64,000 nt of DNA. It comes from UBA8438 sp963934795. GTDB lineage: Bacteria; Acidobacteriota; Vicinamibacteria; Vicinamibacterales; UBA8438. Below are positions 55,064-63,921 of this stretch, one piece after another; the stretch's first letter is position 1, and every line of letters begins with the position of its first letter. Position numbers and translations under genes: made by a program. Where the stretch lies: assembly GCA_963934795.1 (NCBI GenBank), contig CAWWAF010000001.1, forward strand, positions 1 through 64,000, in the 5' to 3' direction. The notes under the pieces were generated by a model that saw nothing but the letters and a program-made list of their open reading frames with translations, made no database searches and had not been told where the DNA came from.

Positions 55064-56308
55064 ATGAGATACCGGTCACTGGCCTGCCTGACCGCCGTAG
55101 TGCTGACGGGATCCGCGCTGACCGCGCAGGCCCAGGACGGCGCGCTCGACTATCCGCAATGGCGCGGTGCGCAGCGAGATGGGGTGGCGGCGGCATTCGC
55201 GGAGCCCGCGAGCTGGCCGGTCGGGTTGACCCGTCAGTGGCAAGCGGAAACCGGTCTTGGCTACGCCACGCCGATTCTGGTCGGTGACCGCGTCTACACG
55301 TTTGGGCGCCTGGGCACGGACGAGGTGATCATGGCCCTCGACGCCGATACCGGCGCCATCGTCTGGCGCACGACCTACGCCGCGCCCTTCCGCGACAATG
55401 CCGGCGTGTCGCGACATGGACCCGGCCCGAAGTCGACCCCGTTGTTCTACAACGGGGCGTTGTACACCCTGGGTATCAACGGTGTCGTCTTGGCCGTCGA
55501 CGCCGCCGACGGAGCGCTCCTGTGGCGGAAACCGGCCGAAACAGTCGAACCGCTCTACGCCACAGCGCTGTCGCCGGTCGCCGATGACGGGCGGGTCATC
55601 TTTCATCTCGGCGGCCAGAACGACGGAGCGCTGACGGCGTTCGACGCCACGAGCGGCGACGTGGTCTGGAGCTGGGATGGTGACGGTCCCGCGTATGCCT
55701 CTCCGATGGTGGCTGAACTCGGCGGTGTGCGACAGATCGTCACCGTCACCCAAGCGCACGTGGTGGGGGTCGCCGCCGACAGCGGTGAGTTGCTGTGGGA
55801 GCGGCCGTTCGTCTCCCGGTCAACCAACAACTCCATCACCCCGATCGTGGATGGAGACGACGTGATCGTCACGGGGCACGACCTCGGGGTGACGAGATTC
55901 CGACCTCGGCGCAACTCGGACCAAGGAGGCTGGACGACCGACACGCTCTGGGAAACGGCCGAGGTGTCCATGTTCATGAGCAACCCGGTGCTGTCCGGCA
56001 ACACGCTGTTCGGCATGTCGCACCTCCGCAGCGGCCAGTTCTTTGCGATTGACGCCGGCAGCGGCGCAACGCTGTGGCGCACGGAGGGGCGGGAGGCGAC
56101 CAACTCCGCGGTCGTGCTAGCCGGCGACCTGCTGTTCCTCCTCAACAACGACGGCGATCTGGTGGTCGCGCGCACCACCCGATCTGGCTTCAGTCAAGTC
56201 GCCCGGTACGAGGTGTCCCCCACCGCCACATGGGCCCAGCCAGCCATCTCCGGCAACCGGGTGTTCATCAAAGACGAGTCGAACGTGACGCTCTGGACGG
56301 TGCCATGA
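55064..56308 (+). CDS. Exported PQQ-repeat (BamB-like) beta-propeller protein
   Basis: A 414-residue protein with a signal peptide (to about residue 24, 'ALTAQAQ') and seven to eight blades of PQQ-repeat type. Examples are 'IMALDADTGAIVWRTTYA', 'VVLAVDAADGALLWRKPA', 'VVGVAADSGELLWERPF' and 'FFAIDAGSGATLWRTEG'. The repeats alone do not prove PQQ binding; no dehydrogenase active site is seen. It probably acts as a periplasmic scaffold. GGGGGA lies 4 bases before the ATG at 55064; an ATG at 55052 is an alternative. It overlaps the next gene by 4 bases. Confidence 0.85.
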   Translation: MRYRSLACLTAVVLTGSALTAQAQDGALDYPQWRGAQRDGVAAAFAEPASWPVGLTRQWQAETGLGYATPILVGDRVYTFGRLGTDEVIMALDADTGAIVWRTTYAAPFRDNAGVSRHGPGPKSTPLFYNGALYTLGINGVVLAVDAADGALLWRKPAETVEPLYATALSPVADDGRVIFHLGGQNDGALTAFDATSGDVVWSWDGDGPAYASPMVAELGGVRQIVTVTQAHVVGVAADSGELLWERPFVSRSTNNSITPIVDGDDVIVTGHDLGVTRFRPRRNSDQGGWTTDTLWETAEVSMFMSNPVLSGNTLFGMSHLRSGQFFAIDAGSGATLWRTEGREATNSAVVLAGDLLFLLNNDGDLVVARTTRSGFSQVARYEVSPTATWAQPAISGNRVFIKDESNVTLWTVP

Positions 56309-57645
56309 TCGTGCAGCCTCGGCCGGGTGGGACTGGACAGATGCGACGCACGCTGCGTGGGGCCGTCGGGCTTGTGGCCGTCGTACTCGTGGCCCTGGTG
56401 AGCGTCACGACTGTCAATGGGCAACGGGGCGGTGTGTTTCGCGAATCACGTGATCACCCCGCGATTCGCTATTCGACGGGCGAGACCACAGACGCGGTGA
56501 CGGTCCTCGATAGTGCGGTCAAGGCCGGTGACGTAGCACTCGCCTTTGACCCCGCGACCGGGTACCTCCACTCGATACTCGCGGCGCTCAATGTGCCGAT
56601 CGAGTCGCAGGTCACCGTCTTCTCACAAACCAGTTTTCAGGCGAACCTCATCAATCCAGAGAACCCACGGGCGATCTTCTTCAACGACACGGTGGCCGTC
56701 GGGTGGGTCCGCGGGGGCGACGTCTTGGAGATCGCGTCGCTCGACCCGCGTCAGGGTGTGCTGTTCTATTCGATCGACCAGACGCCGGCCGAACGCCCGG
56801 AGATTCAGCGCAACGATCGGTGCCTCGCGTGCCATCTTTCCTGGGACACGCTGGGCGTGCCCGGACTCACGACGATCAACACGTTGCCAATGCCGGACGA
56901 CCCGAACGCATACGCGGTCGGGTGGACCACAGATCACCGCAGCCCACTCGAGGACCGCTGGGGCAGCTGGTATATCACCGGCGCACCGCCGGCGCTGAGC
57001 CATCTGGGCAACATGACCGAGCCTATGGAGTACCTCCCTGGCGGACCGTCCGTGCCGGCGCCGGAACTAGCGACACTGGAGGGGCTCTTCGATCTAGCTG
57101 GGTACCCAACCCCCTACAGCGACATCGTCGCCATGCTGGTACTTGAGCACCGCAACCATATGACCAACTTGTTGGTCCGGATCGGGTGGGAGGCCAGGGT
57201 CGCCAGCCATCCGCAATCATCAGCTGAGAGAACGCGGGAAGGCCCCGAGGTCGACCTGGAGGACACGGCCGAGGAACTGGTGGACTACCTGTTATTCGTC
57301 GACGAAGCACCGCTGCCAGCCGGTCTCACGAGCACGTCTGGATTTGCGGAGCGATTCTCGTCCGAGGGGCCATTCGACGAAGAGGACCGCTCGCTTCATC
57401 AGCTGAGCCTCGATGGTCGCTTGCTGCGTTATCCGTGCAGCCCCCTCATCTACGCTGCCGCGTTCGACGCTCTCCCGGCCGACGCGCTCGAGGTGGTGTA
57501 CGCGCGCCTGTGGAATGTCCTGTCGGGCGCCGCCGCAGAACCTCGCTATGAGGTGCTCAGTCGGCAGGATCGACTCGCGATCGTCGAGATTCTGCGGGAG
57601 ACAAAGACCAATCTGCCGGACTACTTTCTGGGCGACGTGCTGTAG
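56305..57645 (+). CDS. Exported protein with a single CxxCH heme motif
   Basis: A 446-residue protein with a signal or anchor (residues 20-40) and one c-type heme motif in 'RNDRCLACHLSWDTLGVPG'. Upstream lies 'AIFFNDTVAVGWVRGGDVLE', downstream 'YAVGWTTDHRSPLEDRWGSW' and 'HLGNMTEPMEYLPGG'. The arrangement recalls single-heme proteins of Acidobacteriota and Planctomycetes, but I cannot name the family. Its ATG overlaps the stop of the propeller gene (ATGA), so the two are almost certainly coexpressed; a propeller/cytochrome pair is the likely unit. Confidence 0.78.
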   Translation: MIVQPRPGGTGQMRRTLRGAVGLVAVVLVALVSVTTVNGQRGGVFRESRDHPAIRYSTGETTDAVTVLDSAVKAGDVALAFDPATGYLHSILAALNVPIESQVTVFSQTSFQANLINPENPRAIFFNDTVAVGWVRGGDVLEIASLDPRQGVLFYSIDQTPAERPEIQRNDRCLACHLSWDTLGVPGLTTINTLPMPDDPNAYAVGWTTDHRSPLEDRWGSWYITGAPPALSHLGNMTEPMEYLPGGPSVPAPELATLEGLFDLAGYPTPYSDIVAMLVLEHRNHMTNLLVRIGWEARVASHPQSSAERTREGPEVDLEDTAEELVDYLLFVDEAPLPAGLTSTSGFAERFSSEGPFDEEDRSLHQLSLDGRLLRYPCSPLIYAAAFDALPADALEVVYARLWNVLSGAAAEPRYEVLSRQDRLAIVEILRETKTNLPDYFLGDVL

Positions 57646-57706
57646 TCTGGCCCTGCGGATCCGCTCCGAGACACGCGCGTGGGTCGGAAGTGGCGACGAG
57701 CCCGGC

Positions 57707-58423
57707 TCAGAGGTCCGCCAGGTCGATCTCATTCCGACCCGCAACAATCTCCACCTCGTGCGTTCGTCGCTCTTTCGCGATGATCACGGTCGCCGTGTAC
57801 TGCCCGGGGACCACATCAGATACCGTAAAGCTCCCGTCCCGTTCGGCCACAACCGCATACGGCGACTCCACCACCATGATGTCGGCGGACATCTCAGTAT
57901 GGGTGTTGCATTCGACCGTGAACTCGTCGCCCACCTCGAAGGTGTGGGTGTAGGAATTGCCGTTGATCGACGCAACGTTGAATATGGACTCGCCAGCGCT
58001 GTCTTTCACGTGCACCGTGTGGAGATCGTCCTCGCTATTCGTAAAGTCGATGGTCTGGCCAGCTCGAACGAGGATAAATCGGGGCACGAACTGACGGCCG
58101 ATCTGGTCCATCACCGGCAGTGCCACCGGAAGCGGGACGTCCACGTCGTGTTGCGGATCGAGCAACACGATGGCTCGGATGATCGCGTCCCCCTCAGGAG
58201 CCGCGCCAACGACCTGACCCAACGCCAGATCTTGAGCCGTGGGCGCTTCGGCTTCCGGGACCGGTTCCGGCTCAACCTCTGGGGCACCGCCGCCACAGCC
58301 GCCGACCATGAGCGCCGCGGCGACCGCCGCCGCACCACTCAGTCGCCGCGCGTGGCCGGGCGACCGCCACGCAGCAAGACGCCTGGGCGCCTGAGACACG
58401 TCAGCGGAACACACAGTCAACAT
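57707..58423 (-). CDS. Lipoprotein with cupredoxin-like domain
   Basis: A 238-residue protein. A basic N-terminus and hydrophobic stretch end in a lipobox 'MVGGC' (Cys near 43), followed by an acidic Pro-rich linker. The cupredoxin domain shows 'VRAGQTIDFTNSEDDLHTVH' and then Cys-x2-His-x2-Met in 'VECNTHTEMSADIM'. Together with the upstream His this is the type I copper ligand set. A terminal 'RDGSFTVSDVVPGQYT' strand pair resembles carboxypeptidase-regulatory folds. It probably carries electrons at the membrane surface. It is convergent with the CxxCH gene. Confidence 0.8.
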   Translation of the reverse strand: MLTVCSADVSQAPRRLAAWRSPGHARRLSGAAAVAAALMVGGCGGGAPEVEPEPVPEAEAPTAQDLALGQVVGAAPEGDAIIRAIVLLDPQHDVDVPLPVALPVMDQIGRQFVPRFILVRAGQTIDFTNSEDDLHTVHVKDSAGESIFNVASINGNSYTHTFEVGDEFTVECNTHTEMSADIMVVESPYAVVAERDGSFTVSDVVPGQYTATVIIAKERRTHEVEIVAGRNEIDLADL

Positions 58424-58581
58424 TGCAAGAGATCGTACCAGAACTTGCGGACCGAGGCAGGGTGGACCGGGTGGATCAGCGTCTGAGCAACGACGCGTGC
58501 CGCCGTCGCTGGACGTGTGCGGAGATATACTGCGCACAGTTTCCGAAACAGGTGTAGCCGTTCCAGAACGGGTGAATACTG

Positions 58582-59625
58582 ATGATCTTGTGGGCGCAAC
58601 GTCTTGGTCGGGTCTTCCAGCGTGGCGAATTCCTCCTTGCGCTGGTCGTGCCACTGGTGTTGGCGATCACAGTGGCCTCTGCACGACAGCAGGAACGGCC
58701 GGTCCTTCGGACTGAAGCGGACTTCCACCGCGCGATGCAAGAGCTGTCCAACTGGGGGCGGTGGGGCAACGACGACGAACTGGGGGCGGCAAACTTCATC
58801 ACACCCGCTACGCGCAAGGCGGCTGCAGCCCTGGTCACCGAAGGTATCAGCGTCTCGCTCGCGCATGACGTGATCCAGGAAGACGCCGTCGACGGTGGCA
58901 CCTACCTGGACCGCGAGGTGCTTCGCGTCAGCGAAACTGGCGCCGCCGACCGATACCAATACACCGGCACCTATCACGGCACGATTCACAGTCACCTGGA
59001 CTCGGTAGCCTGTCACGTCATGTACCAAGGCAAGGGCTACAACGGCGTCACGCAAGAGTCGATCGAGGCGACTGGCGGCTGTCCGCAAGGCAGTATCCAT
59101 GCACTGCGGGACGGCATCTTCACGCGCGGCATCTTGTTCGACGCCACGCTGCTGCCGGGTCGCGCCACGCCTGAAGGATGGATGCCACCAGGTGACGAGA
59201 TCAGTTGGGCCGACTTGGAGCAACTGGAGGCGATCGAAGGCGTCCGTGTGGCCGAAGGCGACGTCATTCTGCTCTACACCGGCCGCTGGAAGCGGAGGGC
59301 GGCGCTGGGCGCGTGGCCGACTTCGGAAGGCGTCTCTGGATATCAGGCGGAAGTGGCCTACTTCCTGAAAGAGCGTGGCGTGTCGTTCATCGGGCACGAT
59401 ATGTTCAACGACGTCTCGCCCCATGGATTCCCGCCAGACGTCGGTCTCCCCCTCCATCGGCTCGCGCTCGTCTCGCTGGGTGTATCGATCTTCGACAACC
59501 TGGACTTCGAAGCCTTGGCCGAAGAAGCACGGCGGCAGAATCGGTACGAATTCCTGTTCACAGCCGCTCCACTGCGGATCGAGCAGGGAATGGGTTCGCC
59601 GTTGAACCCGATCGCCACGTTCTAG
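58582..59625 (+). CDS. Exported cyclase-family (kynurenine formamidase-like) metal hydrolase
   Basis: A 347-residue protein with an N-terminal signal or anchor (about residues 15-34). The cyclase fold follows. Its metal-binding signature is present as 'YHGTIHSHLDSVACH', and 'LYTGRWKRR' plus 'FIGHDMFNDVSPHGFP' occupy the usual later positions. Such enzymes hydrolyse amides or lactones with Zn or Mn; the substrate is unknown. An export signal is less common in this family. The ATG at 58582 lies 158 bases from the divergent cupredoxin gene. Confidence 0.83.
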   Translation: MILWAQRLGRVFQRGEFLLALVVPLVLAITVASARQQERPVLRTEADFHRAMQELSNWGRWGNDDELGAANFITPATRKAAAALVTEGISVSLAHDVIQEDAVDGGTYLDREVLRVSETGAADRYQYTGTYHGTIHSHLDSVACHVMYQGKGYNGVTQESIEATGGCPQGSIHALRDGIFTRGILFDATLLPGRATPEGWMPPGDEISWADLEQLEAIEGVRVAEGDVILLYTGRWKRRAALGAWPTSEGVSGYQAEVAYFLKERGVSFIGHDMFNDVSPHGFPPDVGLPLHRLALVSLGVSIFDNLDFEALAEEARRQNRYEFLFTAAPLRIEQGMGSPLNPIATF

Positions 59626-59704
59626 GTGGACGCCCCGACGCTACGTCCGGACGCAATGCAAGCTACGCAGGGATTCCCGGCTTGGGCCGGCAAGGAGGTA
59701 ATGG

Positions 59705-60922
59705 ATGTCGTTTCTGAACAGATGCGGTCTCATGGCAACGCTGACGCTGGTGGCCGTCGCGACCGCGTGTAGCGGCGACTCGGGGATGACCGATGCCGTC
59801 GACGCGCCGGCGACCAGCCAGGCGGCGGCGGCGCCTGACGCGAGCGGCCCGCAAGCGCCGATGTTCGAAGTCGACCCGCTGTGGCCCAAACCGCTGCCCA
59901 ACCACTGGCTGCTCGGTTCCACCATCGGGGTCGACGTCGACGCCCAGGACCACGTCTGGATTGTCCACCGCGCATCGACGCTGGCCGGCAACGAGACATC
60001 GGCCATGGGAGACCCGCCGACGGCGGAAGAATGCTGCTTTCCCGCCCCGCCAGTGCTCGAGTTTGACCCGGCGGGGAACCTGGTGAACAGCTGGGGCGGA
60101 CCCGGTGAGGGCTACACCTGGCCGTCCTCCAATCACGGCATCACCGTGGACCACATGGACAATGTTTGGGTCGGCGGCAACGGCGGCGCCGACTCACACG
60201 CGGTCAAATTCACACGGAGCGGGGACTTCTTGTTGGAGGTGGGTGTACCCGGTCGTGGCCGCGACAGTCTCAGCCTCGACAGTTTCAGCCGCATCGCCAA
60301 GATCGCGTTCGACGGACCGGCGAACGAGATGTATTTCGCCGACGGCTATGGCAATCGTCGGGTGGCCGTGGTCGACGCCGACACCGGCGAGCTGAAGCGG
60401 TTCTGGGGCGCGTACGGGAACGAGCCGGACGATGCCTATGACGAGCGCTACGTACCGGGCGGCCCGAATCTGCAGCAGTTTCTCAGTCCGGTCCACTGCG
60501 CCGAGGTGTCCAGCAGCGGTTTGATCTACGTCTGCGACCGTGCGCACGATCGGATTCAGGTCTTCCAGAAAGATGGCACGTTCGTCGACGAGATGCTCGT
60601 CATGCCAAACACCACGGGATCCGGAGCCGCGTGGGACCTCGACTTCTCACGCGACCCGGACCAGACCTACATCTATCTGGCGGACGGTGTGAACCAACGG
60701 GTGCATATCATCGACCGCGTGAGCCTCACGCATCTGACCAGCTTCGGCGACGGCGGCCGGCAGCCCGGTCAGTTCTTCGGCACCCACAGCATCGCCACTG
60801 ACTCTGCCGGCAACATTTATACGACCGAGACCTACGAAGGGAAGCGGCTGCAGAAATTCGTCTACAAGGGTCTCGGTCCGGTCACGACGAACAACCAGGG
60901 CGTGGTCTGGCCCCAGCCGTAA
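59705..60922 (+). CDS. NHL-type beta-propeller lipoprotein
   Basis: A 405-residue protein with a signal ending in the lipobox 'VATAC' (Cys22), an Ala-rich linker, then six propeller blades of NHL/peptidylglycine-lyase type. Examples are 'GVDVDAQDHVWIVHR', 'GITVDHMDNVWVGGN', 'LIYVCDRAHDRIQVFQKDG' and 'SIATDSAGNIYTTETYEGKR'. It may bind a ligand or protein at the outer membrane or periplasm. AAGGAGG lies 5-6 bases upstream of the ATG. The next gene follows after 16 bases, so the two may be cotranscribed. Confidence 0.83.
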   Translation: MSFLNRCGLMATLTLVAVATACSGDSGMTDAVDAPATSQAAAAPDASGPQAPMFEVDPLWPKPLPNHWLLGSTIGVDVDAQDHVWIVHRASTLAGNETSAMGDPPTAEECCFPAPPVLEFDPAGNLVNSWGGPGEGYTWPSSNHGITVDHMDNVWVGGNGGADSHAVKFTRSGDFLLEVGVPGRGRDSLSLDSFSRIAKIAFDGPANEMYFADGYGNRRVAVVDADTGELKRFWGAYGNEPDDAYDERYVPGGPNLQQFLSPVHCAEVSSSGLIYVCDRAHDRIQVFQKDGTFVDEMLVMPNTTGSGAAWDLDFSRDPDQTYIYLADGVNQRVHIIDRVSLTHLTSFGDGGRQPGQFFGTHSIATDSAGNIYTTETYEGKRLQKFVYKGLGPVTTNNQGVVWPQP

Positions 60923-60938
60923 CGGCAAGGAGGTGCGT

Positions 60939-61481
60939 GTGCGACTGCTCGCAACGCTCAGTCTGGTCACGATACTCACCACTGTCGGACCGGCGGACGG
61001 CCAGTCACGCCGAACCGCCGCCGCCGATGAACCGGCACCGGTCCGTGGATGTCTGGACCGAGACATGATTCTAGTGGCGAACGACGTCACCCATCAGGCT
61101 CGCGGCGCCCCATTCTGGGTCGACGCAGGGCACGAGTTCGAGCTGCTGGGCGAGCGTGAGATGCTCTTCGACCTCGAGCAACACATCGGCCACGAGGTGG
61201 AGATCACGTTGCTACTGGAGTGGGAGTCGAACGCCGGGCCGCGACCGATACCGGAACCAACGGCGCCTGGCCCTGGTCTTCCCGGGCTGCCTGGCGGGGT
61301 CGGCGGCCGTGGCGGATTCGGTGGCCAACCCAGCGGGCCCACCGGACGGCCTCAAGGGGGCTTCGGGCAGCCGTCCCAGCCCCGGCGTAGCGGTGCGGTG
61401 CGAGCTGAAGCCATCCCGGGTATCATGACCGACTTCAGGGTCGTCAGCCTGGCATGCCGCAGTGACCGCTGGGACCGCTAG
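60939..61481 (+). CDS. Small exported protein with Gly/Pro/Gln-rich region
   Basis: A 180-residue protein with a signal peptide (to about residue 22, 'PADGQ'). A compact N-terminal domain has 'DRDMILVANDVTHQARGAPF' and 'HIGHEVEITLLLEW'. A Gly/Pro/Gln-rich segment follows (about residues 100-145), then a short conserved-looking end ('MTDFRVVSLACRSD'). The family is not recognised; the first domain may be an OB-like barrel. The GTG at 60939 was chosen because AAGGAGG sits 5 bases upstream; an earlier GTG overlaps the ribosome site. Confidence 0.7.
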   Translation: MRLLATLSLVTILTTVGPADGQSRRTAAADEPAPVRGCLDRDMILVANDVTHQARGAPFWVDAGHEFELLGEREMLFDLEQHIGHEVEITLLLEWESNAGPRPIPEPTAPGPGLPGLPGGVGGRGGFGGQPSGPTGRPQGGFGQPSQPRRSGAVRAEAIPGIMTDFRVVSLACRSDRWDR

Positions 61482-61535
61482 CAGCCGCGCGTCAGCTCCT
61501 CCCGGGCGCGCCGTGACGAGTGCTCGACGACAGCC

Positions 61536-62540
61536 CTAGCGCTCCTGTGCCCGGGCGCCCGCAAGCAGATTGGTCATCCCGTAATTGCCTTCGTGGCAGG
61601 CGTATTCGAACAACGGCGCGTCGGTACGCTGCATCGGGATGACGGCGGTGAACGGCGCGCTGAAAGTCGAGGGGTCGTCCACGGTGAACTCGTAGCGCAG
61701 CGTGTCGTCAGAGACGCGCGTAAAACGCTCGATCAGGTGTAGCGACTCGCCGGACCCGTACGTGCTGACAATCGTATAGAAGCTGCCGGTCTTGTCGGTG
61801 TAGTTGTCGCTCTCGACGACCAGTGTGTCACCGTCCCACCAACCGCGTGCGTCACCCATCCACTGTCGCATCCCCTCCGGCAACGGAGGACGACCGTCCA
61901 GCGGCACCACCCTGACCTCGTGGATCATCTCGCTGAGGATCACCACGTGACCTGGCGTCTGAAAGATCTGCACGTTGTTGTTGTACGCGCTAGGAAGCAT
62001 CGGCGGCCCGGAGTTGAACCCGAGCATGCAGCGCTCCGACAGCCCAAGGTCTTCCGGCCCGGTCGCGGGGGAACCGATGAGCACTCGTGCTCGTACGGGA
62101 CGGATCCCATCCTGCTTGGCGGCCCCTTGGCTCTCGGTGGCGGGTAGGCGATCGGGGATACGCCCGTCCGAGGGATCCACAATCAGCGATGTACGACGAT
62201 CAGCGGTCAGGCTGTTGCCCCAGTCCCACCAGAAGTCGTTATAGGCGCGCTCGACGTCGCGCTGTGAGCCGCCGTCACGGCGGTCGGCGTTTCGCCCTTC
62301 CGCTGACTGGCGTGCAAACTCCGCCGCTTCTTCGGCCGTCAGCACTGGCTTGTCCTTCAGCGCGGCGGGTCGCTCCAACGGCGTGACCGTACGAAAGTCC
62401 CAGACGCCGCCCAGGTCGGGTGCACCCCATGCGGTGCGGGGTGCTTCCCCGCTCTGGCCGGCGGCCGCCGAGGACCCGCCGCTGAGCACGGCGACAACGA
62501 CAACGATGAGGAGACGACCTCCGGTCGAGAGCATATTCAC
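61536..62540 (-). CDS. Secreted protein of the 'RPDLSG' acidobacterial family (copy 2)
   Basis: A 334-residue exported protein, paralogous to the one at 30960. After the signal ('SSAAAGQ') the mature start is 'AWGAPDLGGVWDFRTVTPLE', followed by 'RPAALKDKPVLTAEEAAEF'. Shared later blocks are 'ERCMLGFNSGPPMLPSAYNN', 'HVVILSEMIHEVRVV', 'WWDGDTLVVESDNYTDKTG' and 'EYACHEGNYGMTNLLAGA'. Function is unknown. The GTG at 62540 has AAGGAGG with ideal 5-base spacing and is preferred over the ATG two codons later. Confidence 0.8.
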   Translation of the reverse strand: MNMLSTGGRLLIVVVVAVLSGGSSAAAGQSGEAPRTAWGAPDLGGVWDFRTVTPLERPAALKDKPVLTAEEAAEFARQSAEGRNADRRDGGSQRDVERAYNDFWWDWGNSLTADRRTSLIVDPSDGRIPDRLPATESQGAAKQDGIRPVRARVLIGSPATGPEDLGLSERCMLGFNSGPPMLPSAYNNNVQIFQTPGHVVILSEMIHEVRVVPLDGRPPLPEGMRQWMGDARGWWDGDTLVVESDNYTDKTGSFYTIVSTYGSGESLHLIERFTRVSDDTLRYEFTVDDPSTFSAPFTAVIPMQRTDAPLFEYACHEGNYGMTNLLAGARAQER

Positions 62541-62586
62541 GACAACCTCCTTCAGGTCAGACCCGCGCACGATGAGGACGACGCCG

Positions 62587-63921
62587 CTACCGATCGAACA
62601 ACGTCAGATCAATGGCGTGGGCCATGGCGCGATAGCCGATGTCGCTTGGATGGAGCCAGTCCCCCGACTGATAGTCTTCGCGAATCTTGCTCGGGTTCGT
62701 CGTATCCCGCACGGCGGCGTCGAAATCGATGACCGCGTCGTAGGCTCCCGATGTTCGCATCCACTGGTTGAACGCTTGACGTTTCACCTCGCCGATGTCG
62801 CGGAAGTAGAACGCTCCTTCAAATGGCGCCAGCGTGGCGCCGTAGATCTTGAGCCCTCGTGCATGGACCCGTGCGACCAGTTCGAGGTGGCCCGCGATGA
62901 TCTCTTCCACGGTGGGCGTTTCGGACTCGAACGCCATCCCGATGTCATTGGTCGATTCGAGCACGATCACATGCGTCACACCGGGTTGGGACAGCACGTC
63001 GCGGTCCAACCTCGACAGCGCGCTCGGGCCAAAGAGGGCGTTGGGGTTCGGCGGCGGCGGCGCCGGCCCATCCGCGCCGCGTCGCAAAATGCCGAGACCG
63101 GCATTGTGACCAAGCACTCGGTTGCCGCCAATGCCGACATTCAGTACGCCGGGCGGCGTGCGCCCTGGCCGCTGGACGAGTCGACGAGCAAGGAAATCTG
63201 GCCACCGGCTGTGGGTGTCTGGGGTGGAGGCGGTCCCGTCTGTGATGGAATCGCCGAGGGTCACGACGACCGGGGTGCCCTCCGGGGCCAGCACCTCGAC
63301 ACGCGACAGATAGAACCACGACTGAAAGGTCTGCTCGACCGGCAGGTCGGCCACACCGGTGTGATCGCCGGTTGGCGACAGATAGTTCGTGGTGAGTCCC
63401 GTCCCGTGCACGGTGGCACCGGTGCCGGACGCCGAATCGCCCTGGACGTACAGATCAATGACCAGGTCGGCAAGTGCTGGCACGCCCAACTCGACCGCAT
63501 CGCTGACGACCATCGCGCCGGGCGCTACCGTGACCGATGACATGCCTGCGAACCGAAGCGCCGCTCCAGCGCTGGTGTCGATGGCGGCGTCACCGTCCCG
63601 CAACGCGACGTGGGCCGCACCGATTTCGAGCGGCTCGCTACCGAATAGGTTGGTCAGTGCCACGCGAACGGACGAGCCACCGATGCTGGTGTGAATGATC
63701 TGCCGCACGGTCTGATCCGCAATGCGAACCGAATCAGCTCCGGGCCCGCCCTGGGCACCATCGCCTGGCGGAGGCAGCAGTACCGGGGCCGTGGCCCACG
63801 TCCCCACCCAGGCGCCCTGTTCTTGCGCCCGGGCACTGCCGGACAACGAGAACAACACGAGCAGCGCCACAGGAACGACGTGAAGCCGACCCGTGCGAAA
63901 TCCGAATATGCCAAGTGTCAT
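62587..63921 (-). CDS. Exported SGNH/GDSL-family hydrolase
   Basis: A 444-residue protein with a signal peptide (to about residue 32, 'GSARAQ') and an N-terminal beta-rich region (about 35-210). The SGNH domain carries block I 'VTLGDSITDGT' (Ser225), the Gly of 'LNVGIGGNRVLG', the Asn of 'LESTNDIG', and the Asp/His pair in 'GDWLHPSDIGY' (near residues 421-424). This two-part layout matches secreted GDSL esterases that deacetylate polysaccharides. The substrate is not certain. GGAG precedes the ATG. Confidence 0.9.
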   Translation of the reverse strand: MTLGIFGFRTGRLHVVPVALLVLFSLSGSARAQEQGAWVGTWATAPVLLPPPGDGAQGGPGADSVRIADQTVRQIIHTSIGGSSVRVALTNLFGSEPLEIGAAHVALRDGDAAIDTSAGAALRFAGMSSVTVAPGAMVVSDAVELGVPALADLVIDLYVQGDSASGTGATVHGTGLTTNYLSPTGDHTGVADLPVEQTFQSWFYLSRVEVLAPEGTPVVVTLGDSITDGTASTPDTHSRWPDFLARRLVQRPGRTPPGVLNVGIGGNRVLGHNAGLGILRRGADGPAPPPPNPNALFGPSALSRLDRDVLSQPGVTHVIVLESTNDIGMAFESETPTVEEIIAGHLELVARVHARGLKIYGATLAPFEGAFYFRDIGEVKRQAFNQWMRTSGAYDAVIDFDAAVRDTTNPSKIREDYQSGDWLHPSDIGYRAMAHAIDLTLFDR

